Source of the DNA: Nitrospira sp.
Lineage (GTDB): Bacteria; Nitrospirota; Nitrospiria; Nitrospirales; Nitrospiraceae
Direction of reading: 5' to 3'
NCBI GenBank assembly: GCA_016715825.1
Contig: JADJXO010000002.1
Coordinates: forward strand, 1-64,000
Length of the DNA stretch: 64,000 nt
Below the pieces are notes generated by a model. It did no database searches, was not told the DNA's origin, and saw only the letters and a list, made by a program, of their open reading frames with translations. Both the position numbers and the translations under genes were made by a program. This document shows positions 34,307 through 44,241 of the stretch, piece after piece; position 1 is the first letter of the stretch, and each line of letters begins with the position of its first letter.

Positions 34307-36006
34307 ATGCTCCTGTGTGTGCTAGTCCCGTTGCTCCCACTGATCGCCGCGTTGATCGTCATCAGCGGTGACGACTCGACTCTTCACCGCCGCGCGAAGC
34401 TCGCGGCGTGGCCGATCGGCTTGGCCTTCGGGTGTGCCCTGGCCACAATCTACGTGGTCACCATGAACGGTCCACTCGTGTTTCGACTCTATGACCCGAC
34501 GATACCCATGGGGTTCACCATCCCCCTCGGCTTCTACGTTGACCGATTGAGCGCAGTGATGATGACGTTGATCTCCGGGATCGGCACGATTATCTATACC
34601 TATTCCGTCGAGTATATGTATCAAGACGCGCACCAGCGTCGATACCTCGCGCTGATTGGGATTACGGTGTTCGTCCTCCTCTGCCTGGTCTCCAGCGCGA
34701 ATCTTCTGATGCTCTTCGTGCTCTGGCAGGTGCTCAGCTACCTCCTGTATATCCTGGTTCACAATCACGGCCACCGTGACACGTTGGAGAGCGCGTTTCG
34801 CACATTTACCCTACTACGGGTCGGTGATGTCGCCTTCATGGGTGGGATCGCCCTAGCGTACGCGCTCTACGGAACGTTGGAATTTCCGGATCTGTTTACC
34901 GTCGCGGCGCACTCGACGGCAACCGTGTCTCCGTTTCCCGGTATCGAGCTCGAGGGCCATACGGCCGTCACGCTCTTGCTGCTGGTCGGAGGGATGAGCA
35001 AGTCCGCTCAATTCCCGTTCTACGTCTGGCTCCCTCGCTACCTCTACGCGCCGACATCCGTCACAGCTTTATTGCATGCGGGTATCATCAATGCTGCCGG
35101 ATTTCTCATCAACCGCATGGCTCCCCTGTTCGGAATGAGTTCGACGACGCTCCACATCACGCTTTTCATCGGGACGCTGACCGCTGTTGCCGGGGCGACC
35201 ATGATGCTGGTCCAGAACGACATCAAGAACATGCTTGGATTCTCCACGATCGGTCAAATGGGCTACATGGTCATGGAGTGTGGCTTAGGAGCCTTTTCTC
35301 TTGCCGTGTTCCATCTGATCGCGCATGGACTGTTCAAGGCGACGGTGTTCTTGAACTGCGGGAATGTTATTCACAAGGCGAGACATGAGCCATCGCTTCC
35401 CCATCTCGGGCATCAGGCCGATGAAATACGTTACTCTCCTCTCACCTGGACCACCGGATTCATCACGACCCTCCTGATCCCGCTCCTCATTCTCTTGGCG
35501 ACGCACGGTGTGTTGGAGATTCCTCTGTTGGAATCCCAAGGAACCGTCATCTTTCTCTTTTCATCTGGATCACGTCCTCACAAGCGATTCTCACTCTGAC
35601 GCGGCTGCGCGCAGTCGCCTCATGGAAAGTGTCGGCCGCGATGTTAGTCACCCTCTTGTTTATCGTGTTCGTGTATCTGTTCGCCGTCGAAACGTTCACG
35701 GCATTCCTGTACCCAAACCCCGAGGAAGTGGCCTCGTACTTCAAAGCTGCCGAGCTCCCCACCTGGCTGTTCGATCTCATGCTGGTCGTCTCGACGCAGC
35801 TGACGATTGCAGGGTGGATCTACCTGTACTTGCGTGCGCATGGTCGAACCATATGGAGCCCGCCGTGGATCGACCATCTACGCGTTCGTCTGTACGTCTT
35901 AGTTCTCAATCGACTCTATGTCGATTCGGTGTTGCATCGAGCAGGGCGAGTGCTGACCTCCACGATCCAGCGTGTGGATAAGTATGCTCGGGAACGAGCA
36001 CTCTGA
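34307..36006 (+). pseudogene. DabB/MpsA-like NuoL-family subunit, copy 1, frameshifted
   Basis: From the ATG at 34307 (GAGGT box) a NuoL-like membrane protein reads to about residue 420, then leaves frame at a T-run (35558-35561) and stops at 35599. The remaining family C-terminus (ITSSQAILTLTRLR, FLYPNPEEVASYFKAAELP and so on) continues in another frame to 36006. Comparison with copy 2 shows one missing T. Transport residues GMSKSAQFP and FSTIGQMGYM are intact. Gln141 occupies the position where NuoL has an essential Glu (FVLWQVLSYLLY). Either a real decay, a slippage-controlled gene or a sequencing error could explain the break. Confidence 0.8.
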
Positions 36007-36109
36007 GTCACAGATGATGGACGCTGGAGATATGGCTCACGGCACCCAGCACGGGACACATGTGCCTCTCAAGACAGTGCGTGAACGCACGCCTCGTGAA
36101 CCGACCGTC

Positions 36110-36136
36110 TTGACGAACATGAAGACACCGTATTAA
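36110..36136 (+). promoter_or_regulatory. possible promoter before dabB-2
   Basis: TTGACG (36110-36115) and TATTAA (36131-36136) are again separated by 15 bp, as in the two RNA promoters of this island. It lies about 90 bp before the GTG start of the second dabB-like gene. It would allow expression independent of the frameshifted copy. Confidence 0.45.
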
Positions 36137-36224
36137 TGGTTACCCTGCCGTTCGTCCGAGTCGGATCCGGGGCGAGCCAACGGAGCAAGAAAATGAACGT
36201 TGTTCAACGACAAGGAGAGATGCC

Positions 36225-37934
36225 GTGTTGCCGTCGCTCATGCTGAGCGTGCCGCTCTTTCTGCTCCTCGCCTCGGCCATCGTGATGTTTGGCGCCGATT
36301 TGCCGCGCTGCCGACGTGAGAAGCTCGCCGCATTTCCAATCGGGTTAGCATTCTTAGGTTCGGTTCTCACATTGTACCTGGTCACAGTTGAAGGGCCCAT
36401 CGTCATCCGGTTCTACAACCCGGATTCGGCGGCATCCTTGATCATCCCTCTCGGTTTCTACGTCGACCGGCTGAGCGCGGTCATGATGACTCTCATCACT
36501 GCCGTCAGCATGCTCATCTATATCTATTCCACGACCTACATGTACCAGGATGGTCATGCCCGTCGATACCTGTCCCTGATTTGCCTCACGGACTTCGTCT
36601 TGATCTGCATGGTATCGAGCTCCAATCTCATGATGCTGTTCTTGTTCTGGCAACTCCTGAGTTATCTCCTGTATCTGCTCGCACACAACCATACGCATGC
36701 CGGAACCTTGGCGGGTGCGTTCAAGACCTTTACGATCCTCCGCATTGCAGATACGGCATTTCTGGCAGGCATCGTGCTTGCTTTTCAGCTCTACGGCACC
36801 TTGGAATTCCACGACCTCTTTCTGCGTGCGGCCGAAATGCCGGTGACCCTCTCGTTGTGGCTCGGTGTCGAGGTCAGTGGCACCACGGCAGTCACGTTCC
36901 TGCTGTTTATCGGGGCCATGGGCAAGTCGGCACAATTTCCGCTGCATCTCTGGTTGCCGGGATCGCTCTTTGCCCCAACCCCGGTCCATGCGATGCTCCA
37001 CGCCGGCATCATCAATGCCGGGGGGTTTCTCATCAATCGGCTGGCACCGCTGTTCGGCATGAGCTCCACCACCTTGCACATCGCCTTCGTCATCGGGACG
37101 CTGACGGCGGTTCTTGGAGCCTCCATGATGCTGGTTCAGAGCGACATCAAGAAAACGCTCGGGTTTTCCACTATTGGGCAAATGGGCTATATGATCATGG
37201 AATGCGGCCTCGGAGCGTTTTCGTTGGCCGTGTTTCATCTGATCGCGCACGGACTCTTCAAAGGCACCGTGTTTTTGTACTGCGGCAACGTCATTCATAA
37301 GACGCGCCAGGATCCCCATTTCCCTCATACGGACCACGCAATCACCGATGAACCGGCCTTCTCTCGTCTCACCTGGTCCACGGGCTTTGCCACGACCCTG
37401 TTTATTCCGCTGCTCATTTTGCTGGTCACGCACGGAGTCTTGCACATTCCGCTGCTTGAATCGCAAGGGACGGTCATCATTCTCTTCTTCATTTGGATCA
37501 CCTCGTCGCAAGCTATCTTGACGCTCACGCGGCTTCGTGCCGTCGCATCGTGGAAGGTGTCGGCCACTATGTTGGTGACGTTGTTGTTCATCGTCCTCAC
37601 ATATTTGTTCGCCGTGGAGTCGTTCACGGCTTTCCTCTACCCAAACCCGGAGGAAGTCGCTTCGTACTTCAAGGCTGCGGATCTGCCGGACTGGCTCTTT
37701 GATCTCCTCATCCTCGGTGCGACCGGTTTGACCGTGCTCGGGTGGTATTACCTGTATCTACGAGCGCATGGACACAGCGTGTGGACCCCGTCTTGGATTG
37801 AAGGCGTGAGAATTCGGCTCTATCCGTTGCTCATGAATCGGCTCTACGCCGACGAAAGCTATCGGGCGATCGGCCTGAAGGTCGGGCAACTGATTCATCG
37901 GATCGACAAACTGGAACGTGGGTGGTCACGATGA
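36225..37934 (+). CDS. DabB/MpsA-like NuoL-family ion-translocating subunit, copy 2
   Basis: This intact 569-residue paralogue of the preceding gene starts at GTG with an AGGAG box seven bases upstream. It has about fourteen helices with the antiporter-like core: GAMGKSAQFPLHLWLPGSL, HAGIINAGGFLINRLAPLF, QSDIKKTLGFSTIGQMGYM and HLIAHGLFKGTVFLYCGNVIHK. Gln143 again replaces the NuoL helix-5 Glu (LFWQLLSYLLY). DabB/MpsA proteins couple H+ or Na+ entry to the action of DabA/MpsB. There is no NADH-binding site. It overlaps the NuoM-like gene by 4 bp (ATGA). Confidence 0.85.
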   Translation: MLPSLMLSVPLFLLLASAIVMFGADLPRCRREKLAAFPIGLAFLGSVLTLYLVTVEGPIVIRFYNPDSAASLIIPLGFYVDRLSAVMMTLITAVSMLIYIYSTTYMYQDGHARRYLSLICLTDFVLICMVSSSNLMMLFLFWQLLSYLLYLLAHNHTHAGTLAGAFKTFTILRIADTAFLAGIVLAFQLYGTLEFHDLFLRAAEMPVTLSLWLGVEVSGTTAVTFLLFIGAMGKSAQFPLHLWLPGSLFAPTPVHAMLHAGIINAGGFLINRLAPLFGMSSTTLHIAFVIGTLTAVLGASMMLVQSDIKKTLGFSTIGQMGYMIMECGLGAFSLAVFHLIAHGLFKGTVFLYCGNVIHKTRQDPHFPHTDHAITDEPAFSRLTWSTGFATTLFIPLLILLVTHGVLHIPLLESQGTVIILFFIWITSSQAILTLTRLRAVASWKVSATMLVTLLFIVLTYLFAVESFTAFLYPNPEEVASYFKAADLPDWLFDLLILGATGLTVLGWYYLYLRAHGHSVWTPSWIEGVRIRLYPLLMNRLYADESYRAIGLKVGQLIHRIDKLERGWSR

Positions 37935-39241
37935 TGGAGGCGTTGGTGCCATGGCTGTTGGCCGCCATCCCATTGGGAGGAGCGATCGTGGCGCTCACAT
38001 CCTGGGAGGGCTCCGAGCGCGTGAAGAAGGTCTCCATGCTCGGTGCGATCCTCAGCTTAGTCTCGGTCGTGGGGCTGTCCGGATTCCTCACGATTCCGCC
38101 CAACGGATGCCTGTCACTGTACTTACTGCCGCTTGCCGCTTTGACATCGATCTTAAGTCACCCCTTAGGAAGCGATCACCGGCTTTCGTGGATTATGACC
38201 TTGGTCTGTTTGGGCTTTGGAATGGGAGCACTCACGGCTCACGAGTTCTCCGGCTCTTTCTTCCTCATGATGTTGCTGAGCACGCTCGTCATCCTGCTCT
38301 ATCGCCATCACACCGCATTGTGGCCGATTTCGTGGTGGGGCGTCGGCCTGCTCATCCTCGGGTTGGTTGGAATGGGAATTTCGGTGATCGCCGATCCGCC
38401 GGTCTCGTCCATCGCCGCGCTGGTCACGTGTGCGATGTTGTTGCCGTTGGTTCCTCTTCATGGTGGCTATCTGACGACCGTGACACGATTGCCGGGGAAC
38501 CTCCCTTCGTTTGTAGTCGTGTTACTGCCGGTCATCGGGTTCCAGCGGTTGCCCCAGATCTTGTCGATCGTTCCGGAGGATGTGCTGGTGATCGTTCGGG
38601 TTTTGGCACTGCTCGGAGCTCTCTACGCCGCCGTCAAAGCGCTGGCTCAATCGCGGGTGCGCCTCATACTGGGTTATGGAAGCCTGTCCTTCTTTTCGAT
38701 CGCGTGGTGGTTTGCCGCCACAAGCGGATTCGCGACGCCCCAAGGAACGCTCTTGGTCGGGGCTGTCGGGCTTGCAACCAGCGGTCTCCTGATCGCCTGG
38801 CAGGTCATCCGCACGCGATACGGCGACGATGTGGACCCACAAGCCATCAGCGGTCTGGCTGCAGCCATGCCGAAATTCGCCGTGTTGCTCTCCCTCTTGG
38901 GCCTTGCCGCGATGGGTATTCCGCCGTTCGGTGTGTTTGCCGGATTTATGGGGTTGATGCTGACCTCGTCCCAAGCCCCGGTGTTCGGCCTCTTCCTCAC
39001 CCTGGCGGCCTGGCTTGCAGCCTCATGGTACATCATGCAGATGGTGCAGCAATTGTTGTTCGGCGCGAGCCGACCCGATTTGCGGTACACCGATCTCTTG
39101 AATCCTGAACTGGTTTCCTTGGCGATCGTCGTCGTCGTGCTCCTGGCATTGGGTCTCGTCCCATCTGCCCTCTTTGCACCGGAGCAGCCGATCTTCGAGC
39201 AGGCCGCGCACGCTCGGGAGTTGTTCTCATGGCAGAACTAG
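37931..39241 (+). CDS. NuoM/NuoN-like membrane subunit of the Dab-type complex
   Basis: The 436-residue membrane protein has about twelve helices and a proton-antiporter-type core that is only partly recognisable (VRLILGYGSLSFFSIAWWF; MAAMPKFAVLLSLLGLAAMGIPPFGVFAGFMGL). It is shorter than NuoM (about 500), and several charged helix residues of active antiporter subunits are absent. It starts with ATGA overlap to dabB-2 and overlaps dabA by 13 bp, so it is an obligate partner in this operon. Standard Dab/Mps systems have only one NuoL-like subunit, so a third membrane partner is unusual. Confidence 0.75.
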   Translation: MMEALVPWLLAAIPLGGAIVALTSWEGSERVKKVSMLGAILSLVSVVGLSGFLTIPPNGCLSLYLLPLAALTSILSHPLGSDHRLSWIMTLVCLGFGMGALTAHEFSGSFFLMMLLSTLVILLYRHHTALWPISWWGVGLLILGLVGMGISVIADPPVSSIAALVTCAMLLPLVPLHGGYLTTVTRLPGNLPSFVVVLLPVIGFQRLPQILSIVPEDVLVIVRVLALLGALYAAVKALAQSRVRLILGYGSLSFFSIAWWFAATSGFATPQGTLLVGAVGLATSGLLIAWQVIRTRYGDDVDPQAISGLAAAMPKFAVLLSLLGLAAMGIPPFGVFAGFMGLMLTSSQAPVFGLFLTLAAWLAASWYIMQMVQQLLFGASRPDLRYTDLLNPELVSLAIVVVVLLALGLVPSALFAPEQPIFEQAAHARELFSWQN

Positions 39242-42200
39242 AACAAGGGCGCAACATCGAATCTCGGCGGATGGAACTGCGCGGAATCGTCCGCCTGGCA
39301 GGGGAAGTCATCGCTCAGTACTGGCCCATGCGCACCTTCGTCCACCATAATCCCTTGCATAGCATCGAGTATCTGCCGTTTGAAGAGGCAGTTCGGCGAG
39401 GGAAACAGTTCGTCGGGGGCAATGGCTATCTGCCCGGCCATGTGTATCGGAAGTTCCTCAAAACCGGTCGAATCCAAGCAACGCATCTCGATGATGCGCT
39501 TAAGCCACTGATACTCGACAAGTCTGTTCTCCTTGGCACGCACAGGATTACCCACGGATCCGTGCTGCGTGCATGCCTTGCTGAGGGGCTCTGCAGTCCG
39601 GTTATCGAGCCCCTGGACGATCAATTGCCCGACCCATCGCGTCACACAAGCGACGACCTTGCCGCCCGGCTTCGGCCGGTCACCGTCTTCCCCGATCTAT
39701 CCGAGCGAATCAGCACCATGGTGAGTGGCGACGAAGCGGCGCTCGGACGATGGCTCACGCTTTCACACTGGTGCGATGATACGCTCGGCACTCAGATCGT
39801 ACAGCAAATCAACGATCAACTGATCAAATGGTGCGAAGCCTTCCTCGATGAAGGTCATGCTACCTGGGCCATGCCGGAGCGAGACAAGGGTCTGTATGCG
39901 GCCTGGAAAGCCCTTGCGTCCCACGAATGGTCCGTCTGCGATATTCCAAACAGCCGCGAGAAGATCGCTCAGCTGCCCGACTATCCTGAAGATGCGCTCC
40001 TGGAAAGTTTAGATGCGATGGGAATCCCCGCCGATCTTCGGCAGGACTATCTGTCGTTGCAGTTGACGTCTTTGCCTGGATGGGCCGGCTTTATCAAGTG
40101 GCGCGGAGAGGAACGCGACTATCCCTGGCAGCAGGCCTACCCCGCCGGGTTGGTCAAGTTCTTAGCCATTCGTCAATGGTACGCACGGGAACTGGTTCAG
40201 AAGGCCTGCCAGGAACACCTTGGTATCCAGGGTCGATTCGATGCCGTGACTGACTTCATGCATGGTCATGCCGAAGAATATTATCTCAGGCGTCAGCGCG
40301 TGGCCGGGCTCTTGCCTGCCCTGTACGCCGAGGAGGTGGACCGGCTGGCTCATCGTCGAGGTGCGAGCTGGAAGGCCGTGCTCGACCGGTACAAAATGGA
40401 CGTGGTCCCTCGCCAGGAGACGGCCAAACTCCGTGGAGCTGCCAAACAGCTCCTTTCGCTGATCAGATTTTTGGAGATCGACGTCGGCTGCCTGAATGAG
40501 TGTTCAGTGTCGGACCTCAAGCAGCTAGTAGATTGGATGGAGGCCTTTCCCGAATCCGAACATGGACCAGTCTGGCTGAAGGCGCTGGAAACCAGCTACC
40601 AGGAGCACTTGCTCCAAAAAATCCGAACCCGACCCAACGATCCAGCCCACTCATCCACGAACCGACCCTATTCGCAATCGGTCTACTGCATCGACGTGCG
40701 CTCCGAACCCTTTCGGCGGCACCTGGAATCGGTGGGACCCCATGAAACCTACGGGTTCGCCGGTTTCTTCGCCGCGTTTATCCGCTACCGAGCTTGGGGG
40801 AAGGAACACGATACAGAGCAGTTTCCAGTCATCATGCGTGCGAAGAACGAAGTCCGGGAAATTCCACGGAGTTACCTAGACGATACCGTATTAAAGCACG
40901 AGGTGCGCGCCCGGTGGGTCCATGCCGGCCATACGTTGCTGCACGATTTGAAGGAGAACGTCGTAACCCCCTATGTCATGGTGGAGTCCTTGGGCTGGTT
41001 CTACGGGCTCCCGATCTTCGGCAAAACATTGATACCGGCGCTCTACCATCGGCTGACTACATGGTTCCGGAAGTTGTCGGCTCCCTCTCTTCCGACCACG
41101 CTCACGGTCGATAAGCTCGCACCAGGTGAGACCGCCGAGATGCTCAATGCGGAACAACAGGCGCTGGTCAGGAAGGCGCTACAGGAACGATTGGGGCTCC
41201 GCAGCTCCATGATTGCCCCGCCTCTGGTCGAGGCCTTGCGCCAACGCGCATTGGGAGTGGACAAAGATCCCCTGTCGTCCGTCTTAACCCAAGAAACTGC
41301 GCGCGCACGACTGACACCGGAGATGGTCAACGAATTCGTTGAGACGCTTCAACGGCAATACGACCTGAACGCGCGAGCGGTGTCACGGCATAAAGAGCGG
41401 ATCACCAGGACCGGGTTTACCCTTGAGGAGCAGGTCCTCACCGTCGATACCGCACTCCGTATGATGGGATTGACCAAGAATTTTGCTCGACTCGTCCTGC
41501 TCTGTGCCCATGGGAGCACCTCTGACAACAATCCATACGAGTCTGCCCTGGACTGCGGCGCGTGCGGCGGCAACGAAGGCAAGCCCAATGCGCGCGTCTT
41601 GGCCATGATGGCCAACAATCAGACGGTACGAGCACGTTTAAAGAAAACCGGCATCGATATTCCATTGGATACGCATTTCCTCGCCGGGCAGATGAATACC
41701 ACCACCGACGAAGTGCAGCTCTTCGACTTGGAGGACGTCCCTCCGACACACCGGGCGGATCTGTCCCGATTGCAAGGCGATCTTCTGGCCGCGTCTCACC
41801 TCACCAGCCAGGAACGATGTCGCCGCTTTCCCGATGTGCAGCAGACACTCCCCGAACGGACGGCCCATGCCCATGTCGGGAGGCGAAGCGTCGACTGGAG
41901 CCAGGTGCGCCCCGAGTGGGGCCTCTCCAACAATACCGCGTTTGTCATCGCGCGCCGCGAACTGACTCAGGGGCTCGACTTGAACGGGCGGGTATTTCTG
42001 CACTCCTACAACTATCGTGAAGATCCAAGCCAGCGTTTGCTCGAAGTGCTGCTCACAGCCCCGCAGGTCGTGGCACAATGGATCAACATGGAGCACTATT
42101 TTTCAGCGGTGGATAACGAGGTGTATGGGAGCGGCAGTAAGATTTACCACAACGTCGTAGGGCGGTTCGGTATCATGTCCGGGCCATGGAGCGATCTGCG

Positions 42201-42456
42201 ACTGGGCTTGGCGAGGCAAACCGTCATGAACGGGGACATGCCGTACCACGAGCCGATGCGGCTGCTGACCATCGTAGAGGCCCCGCGAACATGGATCGAG
42301 AAGCTGATCGCCCGGCATGATGTGTTGCAACACTATTACCATAATGAATGGGTTCATCTGGTCGTGCTCGACCCGCAGGACGGAGACTGGTACCGATATC
42401 AACCAACCGGAGAATGGGCTTGCATTCCACCGGGGGAGAGTGAGCCCGTCACGTAA
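39229..42456 (+). CDS. dabA: DabA/MpsB-like DUF2309 protein, carbonic-anhydrase-like subunit
   Basis: The 1075-residue soluble protein is of the DUF2309 family. The DabA zinc and catalytic set is present: C487-I-D489 (YCIDVRSEPFRRHLESVGP), H761 (LCAHGST) and C776 (DCGACGG). The H-to-C spacing is 15, as in Halothiobacillus DabA, and C-x-D is conserved. DabA hydrates CO2 vectorially to bicarbonate, driven by the ion gradient through DabB. The C-terminal half includes RVFLHSYNYREDPSQRLLEVLLTAPQVVAQWINMEHYFS. It is longer than many homologues (about 800-1000) and has an extra roughly 100 residues between the Cys-Asp and His elements. The PII gene follows 44 bp later. Confidence 0.9.
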   Translation: MAELEQGRNIESRRMELRGIVRLAGEVIAQYWPMRTFVHHNPLHSIEYLPFEEAVRRGKQFVGGNGYLPGHVYRKFLKTGRIQATHLDDALKPLILDKSVLLGTHRITHGSVLRACLAEGLCSPVIEPLDDQLPDPSRHTSDDLAARLRPVTVFPDLSERISTMVSGDEAALGRWLTLSHWCDDTLGTQIVQQINDQLIKWCEAFLDEGHATWAMPERDKGLYAAWKALASHEWSVCDIPNSREKIAQLPDYPEDALLESLDAMGIPADLRQDYLSLQLTSLPGWAGFIKWRGEERDYPWQQAYPAGLVKFLAIRQWYARELVQKACQEHLGIQGRFDAVTDFMHGHAEEYYLRRQRVAGLLPALYAEEVDRLAHRRGASWKAVLDRYKMDVVPRQETAKLRGAAKQLLSLIRFLEIDVGCLNECSVSDLKQLVDWMEAFPESEHGPVWLKALETSYQEHLLQKIRTRPNDPAHSSTNRPYSQSVYCIDVRSEPFRRHLESVGPHETYGFAGFFAAFIRYRAWGKEHDTEQFPVIMRAKNEVREIPRSYLDDTVLKHEVRARWVHAGHTLLHDLKENVVTPYVMVESLGWFYGLPIFGKTLIPALYHRLTTWFRKLSAPSLPTTLTVDKLAPGETAEMLNAEQQALVRKALQERLGLRSSMIAPPLVEALRQRALGVDKDPLSSVLTQETARARLTPEMVNEFVETLQRQYDLNARAVSRHKERITRTGFTLEEQVLTVDTALRMMGLTKNFARLVLLCAHGSTSDNNPYESALDCGACGGNEGKPNARVLAMMANNQTVRARLKKTGIDIPLDTHFLAGQMNTTTDEVQLFDLEDVPPTHRADLSRLQGDLLAASHLTSQERCRRFPDVQQTLPERTAHAHVGRRSVDWSQVRPEWGLSNNTAFVIARRELTQGLDLNGRVFLHSYNYREDPSQRLLEVLLTAPQVVAQWINMEHYFSAVDNEVYGSGSKIYHNVVGRFGIMSGPWSDLRLGLARQTVMNGDMPYHEPMRLLTIVEAPRTWIEKLIARHDVLQHYYHNEWVHLVVLDPQDGDWYRYQPTGEWACIPPGESEPVT

Positions 42457-42500
42457 TCTATTAACCTTGGACGAGGCGGAAGCCGGAAAGGAGCATTCCG

Positions 42501-42842
42501 ATGGGCAGTTTGAGTTTGCATCCGATGAAAGAGATTCGGGTCATTGTTGCGGGGGAACATCGCCCATTCGTGACCGAGCTCCTGGACCGAGTTCACGCGA
42601 GCGGCTACACGATCATCGGGAATATTTCCGGAAAGGGACATCATGGAGTCCGAGAAGCGCATTTCATGTTCAGCGAGCAAGAGAGCCTTGAGATGATCTT
42701 GACGGTGGTACCGGAGGACAAGGTGGAGCCGATTCTTGCCGGGCTCCGTCCAATTTTTGAACGACATTCCGGCTTCGTGTATGTGGCGGAGGTGGCCGTC
42801 AGCCGACAAGAATACTTCGGGAAGAAGGGCGGAAATCCCTGA
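42501..42842 (+). CDS. PII-like signalling protein of the carbon-uptake operon
   Basis: This is a 113-residue PII-fold protein, with start ATG at 42501 after AAGGAG. Segments MKEIRVIVAGEHRPFVTELLDRVHASGYTIIGNISGKGHHG and EMILTVVPEDKVEPILAGLRPIFERHSGFVYVAEVAVSR fit the P-II ferredoxin-like fold with a shortened T-loop. PII-like proteins near carbon-uptake genes bind adenine nucleotides or bicarbonate and control transporters. It is 44 bp after dabA, so an operon member. It lacks the uridylylated Tyr of GlnB, suggesting nucleotide-only regulation. Confidence 0.8.
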   Translation: MGSLSLHPMKEIRVIVAGEHRPFVTELLDRVHASGYTIIGNISGKGHHGVREAHFMFSEQESLEMILTVVPEDKVEPILAGLRPIFERHSGFVYVAEVAVSRQEYFGKKGGNP

Positions 42843-43096
42843 GCCGAAAGCGTTGCTGCTTGGATTGATAGTTATCTCGGCAGACTGTCTCTTGCAACTG
42901 CGCTAGGGCCGAACGTAGAATTTCCCCTGCTTTTCGTGCCTAGTCAGGGGTATTGCTAAGCGGAAGCCTGTCTTCACTTACAGTCGCCCAGGTCGTGACG
43001 TCGTCAAGCAGTCCGGGAGTACCGTGTTCGGTCAGAGCATCGGTCAATCTGTCAGCCCTTCTCCCGTAAGCTTAGGCCAACTCACATTTTACGATC

Positions 43097-44149
43097 ATGC
43101 CGCCCTTCTTATCGACCCAGTGTCCAGGCAAAAATGGCTCGCTGGTCCTGAAGAGCCTAGCAACGTGCCTGGTTATGCTCTTGAGTGCCACTTCCCCTGG
43201 GTTCGCTGCCGCCCCCAAGAAGGGATGGTCTGCGACGGGCGGTGCGTCGTTTTATTACACTGACGACGTTGCTCTCTTTTCAGCAACCCGCCGGTCGAGC
43301 CTGGACGGCGATCCGTCCCAGCCTGTGTTGGACGTCTCCCGCACCGGAATCGGCAAGGATATGGTGTTCGAACCCTATGTCCGTGTGTCAAAGTTGATTC
43401 CTTCTTCATTCGGAGAAACGGAGGTCTCAGCAAGGGTTCGTGGGTTCGTCTATGGGGCCAATCCTGAATTCAGCCAAGCAGGGATCTATTTAGAAGCCAT
43501 CCATGGGTTCACACCCCGCACGGTGCTCCGCTTGCGGTACTTTACGGCGCCTGATCAGCTGCTGGGCCAAACCACGTTTCACGAATCCGAAGAGAACCTT
43601 CAGGATATGCGCGTTACCTCCCATCTTGGGACCGTTCGGCTCGACCACCGGCTATCCGAGCATTGGGAAATTCAGTTGTTAGGTCGGGCAGGAATTCGAA
43701 ACTTTAACGATCCGTTCATTCAACGGGATACCTTGCTGTGGAGGTTCGGCCCGCACTTGGTGTACCACATGAACCACCACGCCAGAGTGATCCTTGGCTA
43801 CCAATATGAGCGGGGTCTTGCGGAGGGCCGTCATGAGGCCGAGCTCCACGACGACGCTTCCTATGTGCATCACTTCGCGTCGATCGGTGTTGAAATGGAC
43901 CTCATGGAACATTTGGAACTTGAATTGGACTTTCACTACGAGCGGAACAACTTTACAGCCGGAAACCCCGAAGATGAGCGGTTCAACGGGCATGAGAATA
44001 TTTTTCTTGGGAGTGGGCGACTCTCGTACCAGCTGACAGACCATACCGCCTTGACCTTTATGGTACAGCGGTCCAATCGTCGGCAGAATTTCCACCAGAC
44101 GCACGATCACAATACCAACGTCTCTGTGGGGGCTGTGTATCGGTTCTGA
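43097..44149 (+). CDS. outer-membrane beta-barrel protein
   Basis: This is a protein of about 350 residues with an N-terminal export signal (LVLKSLATCLVMLLSATSPGFAAA) after a short basic extension. The remainder has alternating amphipathic strands of a beta barrel and a terminal Tyr-Arg-Phe (AVYRF), the outer-membrane assembly signal. Length and pattern suggest a porin of 12-16 strands. It contains many His residues in the last 150. Its place after the Dab/PII genes suggests a role in passage of bicarbonate or another solute, which is inference. The ATG at 43097 lacks a strong ribosome site. Confidence 0.7.
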   Translation: MPPFLSTQCPGKNGSLVLKSLATCLVMLLSATSPGFAAAPKKGWSATGGASFYYTDDVALFSATRRSSLDGDPSQPVLDVSRTGIGKDMVFEPYVRVSKLIPSSFGETEVSARVRGFVYGANPEFSQAGIYLEAIHGFTPRTVLRLRYFTAPDQLLGQTTFHESEENLQDMRVTSHLGTVRLDHRLSEHWEIQLLGRAGIRNFNDPFIQRDTLLWRFGPHLVYHMNHHARVILGYQYERGLAEGRHEAELHDDASYVHHFASIGVEMDLMEHLELELDFHYERNNFTAGNPEDERFNGHENIFLGSGRLSYQLTDHTALTFMVQRSNRRQNFHQTHDHNTNVSVGAVYRF

Positions 44150-44241
44150 GTCCATGATATTGGACCTCTTAGAAGAGATACGGTTTGATTGACCACTGTG
44201 CGAAATATCGATATGTCACAGAGCTTTTAGGAGTCTGGCGC

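Noticed and set aside
36354..37511. Minus-strand frame of 385 codons opposite dabB-2
   Set aside because: The translation is rich in His/Asp/Gln from reversed codons of a membrane protein. This is a composition artefact.
37918..39108. Alternative plus-strand frame of 396 codons over the NuoM-like gene
   Set aside because: The NuoM-like frame has coherent transmembrane helices and operon overlaps. The alternative gives an Arg/Gly/Pro-rich product.
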